From Rutidosis leptorrhynchoides (Eukaryota > Streptophyta > Magnoliopsida > Asterales > Asteraceae): DNA of 64,000 nucleotides. Where the stretch lies: contig NC_092333.1 of assembly GCF_046630445.1 (NCBI RefSeq), positions 1,450,001-1,514,000 of the forward strand, in the 5' to 3' direction. Made by a program: the position numbers and the translations under genes. The notes beneath the pieces are model-generated. The model was not told the origin of the DNA, did no database searches, and saw nothing but the letters and a program-made list of their open reading frames with translations. This document shows, piece by piece, positions 56,721-64,000 of this stretch. The stretch's first letter is position 1. Every line of letters starts with the position of its first letter.

Positions 56721-57889
56721 AAATCATCATTCCCTTCAGGTAATGACAATATAGGTGCCTTAGTTAACTTTTTCTTCAACAATTGAAACGCTTTCTCTTG
56801 TTCATCCTTCCATTCAAATTTCTTCTCTTTATGCGTTAATGCAGTCAAGGGTTTTGCTATTTTGGAAAAATCTTGGATGAATCTCCTGTAATAACCAGCT
56901 AGCCCAAAAAATTGACGTATGTGTTTCGGAGTTTTCGGGATTTCCCACTTTTCAACGGTTTCAATCTTTGTTGGATACACCTGAATACCTTCTTTGTTTA
57001 CTATATAATTGAGGAATTGAACTTCTTCCAACCAAAATGCACACTTTGAAAACTTAGCGTACAGTTTCTCTTTCCTTAATAACTCTAGCACTTTTCTCAA
57101 ATGTTCTTCGTGCTCTTGGTCATTCTTTGAGTAAATAAGTATGTCATCGATGAAAACAATGACAAACTTATCAAGGTATGGTCCACACACTCGGTTCATG
57201 AGGTCCATGAACACAGCTGGTGCGTCAGTCAACCCAAATGGCATAATCATAAACTCGTAATGACCGTAACGCGTCCTAAAAGCAGTCTTTGGAATATCAT
57301 CCTCCTTCACCCGCATTTGATGATACCCAGAACATAAATCAATCTTCGAATAAACCGACGAGCCTTGTAGTTGATCAAATAAGTCATCAATTCTCGGTAG
57401 TGGGTAGCGGTTCTTGATGGTAAGTTTGTTCAACTCTCGGTAGTCGATACACAACCTAAATGTACCATCCTTCTTCTTGACAAACAAAACAGGAGCTCCC
57501 CACGGTGATGTGCTTGGTCGAATGAAACCACGCTCTAAAAGTTCCTGTAACTGACTTTGTAATTCTTTCATTTCGCTGGGTACGAGTCTGTATAGAGCAC
57601 GAGCTATTGGTGCAGCTCCTGGTACAAGGTCTATTTGAAATTCAACGGATCGATGTGGGGGTAATCCCGGTAATTCTTTCGGAACTACATCGGGAAATTC
57701 TTTTGCGACGGGAACATCACTGGTGTTCTTTTCTTCAGGTTTAACTTCCTTGATGTGTGCTAGAATGACGTAACAACCTTTTCTTATTAGTTTTTGAGCC
57801 TTCAAACTACTAATAAGATTTAATTTCACGTTGTTCTTTTCTCCGTACACCATTAAAGATTTTCCTTTTTCACGCATGATGCGAATCAC
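56717..57889 (-). pseudogene. Reverse transcriptase (element C pol)
   Basis: 390 codons open. The linker (about 1-90) is followed by RT: the [20 protein letters not shown] region at 130-149, [31 protein letters not shown] (Asp about 184) and the catalytic FIDDILIYS at 246-254. Then come the thumb and connection ([24 protein letters not shown]). The RT active-site Asp residues are intact. It is separated from the protease ORF by an in-frame TAA at 57,896 and cut from RNase H by a frameshift. It copies the element RNA into DNA in the intact family. Confidence 0.92.
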
Positions 57890-57895
57890 ATTTTT

Positions 57896-59110
57896 TTAAC
57901 AAACGACCTCTGCTCTCACCTTTTTCAACCAGTCCATGCCAATTATTACATCAAAACTCCCTAACTCGACTGGTATTAAATCAATTTTAAATGTTTCATC
58001 CCCCAGTTTAATTTCTCTATCCCGACATATATTATCTGCTGATATTAATTTACCGTTTGCTAATTCGAGTAAAAATTTACTATCCAAAGGCGTCAATGGG
58101 CAACTTAATTTAGCACAAAAATCTCTACTCATATAGCTTCTATCCGCACCCGAATCAAATAAAACATAAGCAGATTTATTGTCAATAAGAAGCGTACCCG
58201 TAACAAGTTCCGGGTCTTCCTGCGCTTCTGCCGTATTAATATTGAAAACTCTTCCGCGGCCCTGCCCATTAGTATTCCCCTGATTCGGGCAATTAATTCT
58301 AATGTGGCCCGGTTTTCCACATCCATAACAAACAAAGGCGGCATTACTTGTTTCGACACTATTTGTCCATTTAGTTCTGTTAAACTTTGGTCCGTAGACC
58401 TCACACTTTCTCGCACCAAGGCCAGTTCTTTTACACTTGGTGCAAAATGTCGTGCAGAACTCATTCTGGTGGTACTCTTCACACCTTTGGCATTTTTGGT
58501 TTTTGTTGCCATTGTTGTTGTTGAGATTGTTGTTGGGATTTTTATTGTTGTTGAAACGATTGTTATAGTAGTTGTTGTTGTTGGGACGTTTGTTGTAGTT
58601 ATTGTTAGGATTGCGGTTATTGTTGCGGTTGTTATGATTGTTATTGTGATTATGGCTGTGATTGTTGTTGTTGTATTGGTGACCCTTGTCACTGGTTTCT
58701 TCCCACTTTCTCTTGAGTTGTTTCGTGTTGGCTTCTTCGACCGCCTGCTCTTTAATTCTTCCCTCAATCTGATTTATGAGTTTATGAGCCATTCGACTTG
58801 CCTTTTGTATGGAAGCGGGCTCGTGTGAACTCACATCTTCTTGAATCCTTACTGGTAACTCTTTTACAAATGCGTCGATATTCTCTTCTTCATCTAAGAA
58901 CGCTCCCAGACACAATAGGCACAACTCTGTGAATCGTCGTTCATATGTGGTAATGTCGAACCCATGTTTTCGTAACTCTCTAAGTTCTACCTTGAACTTA
59001 TTGACTTCGTTTCTAGGACGGTACTGCTCCTTCATTAATTGCTTGAATGCCGACCACGGTAGTGCGTAAGCAGCATTTTGTCCTAGCTGTTCAAGATAGG
59101 TGTCCACCAC
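57896..59110 (-). pseudogene. Gag C-terminal part, zinc knuckle and aspartic protease (element C)
   Basis: 404 codons. Residues 1-120 are the capsid-type gag domain (FKQLMKEQYRPRNEV, TTYERRFTELCLL). Residues 143-205 are an Asn-rich low-complexity linker. A degraded Cys cluster lies at 207-236 and a canonical CCHC knuckle CYGCGKPGHIRINC at 261-274. The protease active site VLFDSGADRSYMS has its catalytic Asp at 319, and the GMDWL turn is near the end. It is joined to the upstream gag part by a frameshift near 59,100. Gag packages RNA and the protease matures the polyprotein in intact relatives. Confidence 0.9.
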
Positions 59111-59442
59111 GTTAACGCAGTACCTGTGAAGGTATGCGTAACGTACTTAACTCTGTCCTCTTCAGTACACTTACTTATGGCAAACACCGATTCGACCTTC
59201 TCGGTCCACCGTTTCAATCCAATTGGTCCTTCGGTTCCATCAAATTCCAAGGGTTTGCAGGCAGTGAATTCTTTGTAGGAGCATCCTACACGATTTCTTG
59301 TAGAATTAGTTCTGTTAGATCTAGAGTTATTGTTATTTTTCATCGCAGCCTGTACTGCGGCTATGTTTGCAGAAAGAAAAACACGGAAATCTTCCTCACT
59401 CATGTTCAAGTTCTGACGAGTCATCGGTGCCATTTCCTTCAA
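59083..59442 (-). pseudogene. Gag N-terminal part (element C)
   Basis: 119 codons from ATG 59,442 (or 59,433, which begins MAPMTRQNLN). It contains FDGTEGPIGLKRWTEKVESVF and the VKYVTHTFTGTALTWW stretch characteristic of plant Ty3/gypsy gag. It then leaves frame within a few codons of TALTWW and the next ORF carries on with DAAYALPW-like text. Confidence 0.88.
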
Positions 59443-59771
59443 AAATAGCCAAAAGAATTGAGTTAATCATATAGAATTTAAGAGTAGTCAATAGTATTTC
59501 GTAGCATTATATGAACTTATTTATAAAAGCTTTTTCTTCATATTAGCATTTTATAGTTTTAATTCGGGTAGTACCTATCTGTTTAGTTCATACTTACTAG
59601 CTACTATACAACTCAACTACTACGCTTCTATTTAAAAAACTTATTAAAATAATATTTCGCGTTCAAACTTTATACAATATTTTACAAACTTACAATACTG
59701 CTATTATACATATAGGATGAAATATAGCACATAATAACTTTACTACTCGGCAGCTATAAAGGCAATTCTAG
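59443..59771 (-). other. Spacer between gag and the F-box-like pseudogene
   Basis: AT-rich, about 330 bases, no ORF or motif recognised. Confidence 0.5.
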
Positions 59772-60491
59772 TTAATACGCAAGTTGTTCAGTAAAATAAA
59801 TAAAGACACGTAATTCATAAGTCCAGAAACAAGTCATGCATTCTGGTTTTACTAAGACGACTTCCCATCCTTGGTCTTGCGGAAAGTATCCATTATGACC
59901 ATTGGCTATGCAGCATGTTGTAATGACGTCAAAAGGGCGAGGGTTTCGTAATGTCCAACAGCCCCGTAATAATCTAAAAACCTTGTTTCTCACCCCAACT
60001 ACTGAATCCGTCACTTGTGGGAAGGTTTTATTTAAAAGTTGTAATCCGATGTTCTTTTTCTCACTTTAGTAAGAACCGAACATCACTAACCCGTAAGTAT
60101 AACATGCTTCTTTATGTTGCATGTTAGAAGCTCTTTCTAACTCACGAAATCCTATGTTGGGATATGTTGAGTCAAAATAGATTCTTAACCCGTAGCGTAA
60201 AATTGCATTTGGGTTCCCTGTATTTAATGCTTTAAAGAAAACACGGCGTAACTTACGGTCTCCCCAATGTTATATACCCCACCTATCAAAGGAAAGCCTT
60301 TTATAAACTAAGGCATTTCTGGAAAGTCTTTCAAATGTTTGACAAGTTAATTTTGCCATAACTAAATGTGCTGATGAATTCTGATCGACTCTAGACAAGA
60401 TTTCCTCAATCATATCCTCTGGTAGGTCTTCTAAAATATTCGGTTGTCTACCCTTAACGTCCATTTTGTTATTATACTGTAAAATAGACAA
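59772..60491 (-). pseudogene. F-box protein (At2g35280-like) pseudogene inside element C
   Basis: A single minus reading frame from ATG 60,491 to TAA 59,772, broken by only two in-frame TAA codons (60,270-60,272 and 60,066-60,068). The N-terminus is an F-box: ILEDLPEDMIEEILSRV, AKLTCQTFERLSRNALVYKR (about residues 19-70). After the first stop comes the repeat-like part of this plant F-box group (TGNPNAILRYGLRIYF, LERASNMQHKEACYTYGLVM). The C-terminus is Cys-containing (PRPFDVITTCC, PECMTCFWTYELRVF). F-box proteins are substrate receptors of SCF ubiquitin ligases. It lies between the 5' LTR and gag on the same strand, so capture of a host gene by the element is the simplest reading. Confidence 0.75.
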
Positions 60492-60601
60492 GGATTAGAT
60501 TCGTAAAAGATAATTAACAAACAATACAAGCAATTTTTACATAGAACATAAAAGTACAAGCACACTACAATACATATAATACACAACATGATTACAACCC
60601 C

Positions 60602-61084
60602 CTAATCTGAATCACTGGTTTCTTCTTCTTCGGACTTGGTTCGTTTTCCTAATTTTCTAGGGATATATGGTGTTCCTCTAATACGAGCCATCGTTTTCCA
60701 CAATGATTTAGAAAAACCTGGTGGTTTAGAGGTTCCCGAGTTATTGTTACAATATAGGAAATACGGATTTTGCCGATACATATAAAGTTCATCGGAGTTG
60801 AAAATAGGTTTCTCTATTTTTATACCTTTTCCCTTATTATTTTCTTTTGCTTTATTAAATTGGGTCGCGGTAATTTTTATAACATCATCGGAATCCTCAT
60901 CGGGATCCGATTCATCGGAAAATTGGTAATATTCCCAATAATTTGCTTCCTCGGCGGAAACACCATTGACCATTTTTAACTTTGGTCCGTTGGTTGAGGA
61001 TTTTCTTTTATTTAATCGATTTACTGTAGGTATTAATATTTCTTCCTCCAGAACCTCTTCTTCTTCCGGTTCCTCCTCTTCTGG
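60602..61084 (-). pseudogene. Acidic ORF of element C, 3' part (split by a solo LTR)
   Basis: Encodes about 160 residues: Glu-rich start (PEEEEPEEEEVLEEE), a central acidic patch (FSDESDPDEDSDD), a basic stretch (NKAKENNKGKGIKI), a tyrosine-rich YMYRQNPYFLYCNNN and a charged C-terminus. The apparent ATG at 61,135 belongs to the inserted LTR; the true start is at 62,780. Removing the LTR and one target-site copy (1,558 bases) leaves the frame open, giving about 206 residues in all. I do not recognise the family. It could be an extra retrotransposon protein or, like its F-box neighbour, of host origin. Confidence 0.6.
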
Positions 61085-61089
61085 TTCCT

Positions 61090-62642
61090 TGATATCGCAT
61101 ATTTTATACACATTTTCCTTAGCGATATCAATCATAATTTAGTCCGTTCGGATACGATTTGGTGTTTATTTTGATACTGTTGAGAATGTTCGAGTTTGAA
61201 GAGCTATTTGTAGAGGAGATGCGGTTTTTGAAGCTTTTGAGGCATTTTGTTGATTGATCATTATTGTTGGTACTCCTGGGTTGGAAATGTTAAGTAAATA
61301 TGGGGTAGTTTGGTTTTTAAGTTATTATTAGTATTGAAAGAGTGCAAAATAGATGATGGAACCAGTTTCAGTGTTCTGTCGCGGCGCGACAAATGCTTCC
61401 GCGGCGCGACATTTCACGTGTTTCCAGACCAGAAGTTGGTTTAAAGAGGGTAAAATTTCACGTTCTATGTCGCGGCGTGACAGTTATGGCCGCGGCGCGA
61501 TCGTGTGTCGGTTCAGGTGATTTTGGCAAGTTATAAAAGGCCCGAAAAATACCCTAATTATTCATTCTTCCATCCAGACGAATTGTGGCAGCTTTTGGAC
61601 AATTTTTGGTGATCTTTGGAGAACTCCAAGGTCATTCTAAGGCATCAATCATTCCGGAAACAAGTCTCGATCCGTCTATCGTTCAAGATTCAATCATTAA
61701 TTAGGTTAATCTCTTTGTTTAAAACAATGAATTCTTCTATTACTTTGATTGTGATTTTTGTTCTAGCCATGATTTTTGGCTAAACTTTTAATGTTTGTCT
61801 AGATTGAATATTTGCATGTGTTTGGATGATACTTTGTAGTTTTATTAATTAATGCATGATAATTATGAGTTTTGATTAAGAACCATTCTTGTGGGTGTTG
61901 ATTATTGTTACTAGGTTGATTAGTGAATCTTGTTTGAACAAAGGGAACCCTGTTTCAATTTAGTGATCTAATTTTCAATTGATTTGTCTTAACCGATTGG
62001 GTGCTTACTGGACCAAGGGGGTAAACCGGGTAACATTGATTGAACAAAACAGGGGTGAATTGTGTGGAGCGAACGCGTAACCAATTAAATCTTAATCTTA
62101 TAATTAGCTAGTTACTAAGTCACAAATGAAAGAGGTCTTTGGTGAAAGGAAACCCTAAGCCAATAAATCCTAGTTTGACGTGTTTGCTAAAAGAGAACTC
62201 TGGGTAAACCGACTCTTAATTGCATGCATTGATAAATAGAACTAGTGCTTAATAACAAATCATCCAACACTGCGAATAGGAGATCTAGGCGAACATTCTT
62301 CTATCTATTTAATTCAAATATCTTTACTTTTTGTTGAGTCAGCATTTATTTTTATAAACTTAAAAATACAAAAATATCGTCTTTCACTTTTAATCAATCT
62401 TTGATTTGGCTAATCGTTAAATAGCCACAAAACAAATATTCTCGTAATTTCGATTTTCATAGTTTAACTTATTTTATTTTATTAGTTACGATCTAAATTC
62501 TCACGTTTAAACTGTCCTTGGAACGATTTCGGATTTACCAATTTTATACTATTACACGATCGGGTACACAGCCCGTTAGTGTGTAGTAATCTTTAAACCG
62601 GCATTTTCCAGAGATAAATTATATACTAGATTTCACACATCA
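61090..62642 (+). mobile_element. Solo LTR inserted in the acidic ORF, TSD TTCCT
   Basis: Starts TGATATCGC and ends CACACATCA. TTCCT lies at 61,085-61,089 and 62,643-62,647. Orientation is taken as plus from the TATAAAA at 61,532-61,538 and the GC palindromes before it. A 9-bp inverted repeat stands near the 5' end (TGATATCGC at 61,090-61,098, GCGATATCA at 61,122-61,130). It is from a different family than the other LTRs here, and its superfamily is not resolved. Confidence 0.85.
61378..61538 (+). promoter_or_regulatory. LTR promoter with GC palindromes and TATA box
   Basis: GTCGCG-G-CGCGAC lies at 61,378-61,390, a near copy at 61,399-61,410, GTCGCGGCGTGAC at 61,469-61,481 and CGCGGCGCGA at 61,491-61,500. 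TATAAAA follows at 61,532-61,538. Confidence 0.6.
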
Positions 62643-62780
62643 TTCCTCTTCTTCCGGTTCCTCCTCTTCCGGTTCCTCTTCTTCCGGTACCTCTTCGGGA
62701 ATTTGTAAATCTTCCCAAAGTATATTCGACTCTTCATTATTATTAGGTGAATCGATGGGATTTGTACTAGTGGTAGACAT
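62643..62780 (-). pseudogene. Acidic ORF of element C, 5' part
   Basis: 46 codons from ATG 62,780: Ser/Thr/Asn-rich start (MSTTSTNPIDSPNNNEE), then NILWEDLQIPEEV and a Glu/Pro repeat (PEEEE units) that runs into the solo LTR. It reads in frame with 61,084-60,602 once the LTR is removed. The short TTCCT target is part of the repetitive Glu-coding stretch. Confidence 0.6.
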
Positions 62781-62975
62781 CTATCACACAATATCAAACA
62801 CATTAAGAGATTAATATATCACATAATAATTACATGTTAATAATATATAGTTTCCAACAAAAGTGTTAAGCAATCGTTTTTAAATAAAATACGGTAGAAG
62901 TCCAGACTCACTAATGTATCCTAACAACTTGATAAGACACACTAATACAAATTTCTGGTTCTCTAAGACCAACGC

Positions 62976-62987
62976 TTGGATACCAAC
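62976..62987 (-). other. Primer-binding-site region, element C
   Basis: The minus strand by the LTR reads GTTGGTATCCAAGC, which keeps TGGTATC of the tRNA-iMet site but differs after it (CCAAGC instead of AGAGC). Confidence 0.55.
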
Positions 62988-64000
62988 TGAAATGTCCCGT
63001 TCATATTAATTATAAACGTTCCATATTAATTGATTTCGTTGCGAGGTTTGACCTCTGTATGAGACATTTTTCAAAGACTGCATTCGTTTTTAAAAACAAA
63101 CCATAACCTTTATTTTATCGACAAGGTTAAAAGGACACCACCTAGATTATCCAGAAATGATAATCTAAAAATATCACACTTACACACTACCAATACATAT
63201 TGGTTTACAATATTAATATATTACAACAAAGTAAATCTCGAATGCAGTTTTAAACAATATTATACAAATATGATGACACCAAATCTTGTCCATATTTTAG
63301 CAAGCAACAGCGGAAGCTCTTAATAATCACCTGAGAATAAACATGCTTAAACATCAACAAAAATGTTGATGAGTTATAGGTTTAACCTATATATTTATCA
63401 AATTGTAATAATAGACCACAAGATTTCATATTTCAATATACATCCCATACATAGAGATAAAAATCATTCATATGGTGAACACCTGGTAACCGACATTAAC
63501 AAGATGCATATAGAATATCCCCATCATTTCGGGACACCCATCGGACATGATAATTTCGAAGTACTAAAGCATTCCAAATTCCAGAATGGGGCTTGTTGGG
63601 CCCGATAGATCTATCTTTAGGATTCGCGTCAATTAGGGGCCAGTTCCCTAATTCTTAGGCTACCAAGCTAAAAGAGGCATATTCGGCTTCGATCATTCAC
63701 CCATATAATGTAGTTTCATTTACTTGTGTCTATTTCGTTAAACATTTATAGAATTGCATGTATTCTCATCCCAAAATATTAGATTTTAAAAGTGGGACTA
63801 TAACTCACTTTCACAGATTTTTACTTCGTCTGGAAGTAAGACTTTGCCACTGGTTGATTCACGAACCTATAACAAATATGTACATATATATCAAAGTATG
63901 TTCAAAATATATTTACAACATTTAATATGTTTTAATGTTTTAAGTTTATTAAGTCAGCTGTCCTCGTTAGTAAACTACAACTAGTTGTCCACAGTTAGAT
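62988..64000 (-). repeat. Element C 5' LTR (partial)
   Basis: Begins TGAAATGTCCCG and parallels 51,444-52,470 with scattered substitutions and small indels. Continues beyond the window, so the element's target duplication (left side ACAAC) cannot be checked. Confidence 0.9.

Noticed and set aside
58304-58828. 174-codon plus-strand ORF over the gag region
   Set aside because: Antisense shadow of the Asn-rich gag linker (Val/Ile runs).

Overview
The window is nuclear DNA from a flowering plant, most likely a dicot of the daisy family (Asteraceae). The family assignment is an inference from the style of the Ty3/gypsy LTRs (ends of the TGTAGTGACCCG and TGAAGYGACCCG type) and is moderate at best. 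That it is a plant is certain: split host genes with plant orthologues, chromovirus-type Ty3/gypsy elements primed by initiator tRNA-Met, Stowaway and Tourist MITEs, Helitrons, and very many AT and AAT microsatellites.

Layout. 1-11,656: a plus-strand Ty3/gypsy LTR that runs off the left edge. It is split by a complete, young, pol-less LTR retrotransposon (element A, 2,194-10,433, TSD CATAC) carrying a zinc-knuckle gag-like ORF. 11,657-13,100: a decayed PIF/Harbinger transposase. 13,101-29,735: a short Helitron split by a second non-autonomous Ty3/gypsy element (element B, 13,485-29,577, TSD TTGAT). The right LTR of B was later hit by a solo LTR (23,256-27,620, TSD ACACC) and a Stowaway MITE (28,908-29,164). 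29,736-45,082: a gene island with a P-class PPR gene (30,610-33,500, two exons), a nine-exon penta-EF-hand calcium-binding protein gene (38,303-42,602) and, tail to tail with it, a six-exon histidine-phosphatase/phosphoglycerate-mutase-like gene (44,841-43,235, minus). Small elements (a Tourist MITE, a LINE, a foldback element, a SINE-like tail) are scattered among them. 45,083-49,984: a Helitron and a MITE split by a solo LTR (46,359-49,974, TSD CACAC). 51,444 to the right edge: a decayed autonomous Ty3/gypsy chromovirus (element C, minus strand) with gag, protease, RT, RNase H and integrase. Between its 5' LTR and gag it carries two extra coding regions: an F-box-protein-like pseudogene and an acidic ORF split by a solo LTR (61,090-62,642, TSD TTCCT).

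The most unusual signals are in the retrotransposons. Element A carries two separate arrays of hairpins. In each array the loop word is conserved while the two stem arms change together. Several LTRs also carry pairs of GC-rich palindromes; within a pair the two palindromes use the same or a very similar word, but the word differs between LTRs, and three of the four pairs lie just upstream of a TATA-like box. The LTRs related to element B carry a tRNA-like module with A and B boxes. Identities of host genes and TE families rest on recognising motifs by eye; no database search was possible.
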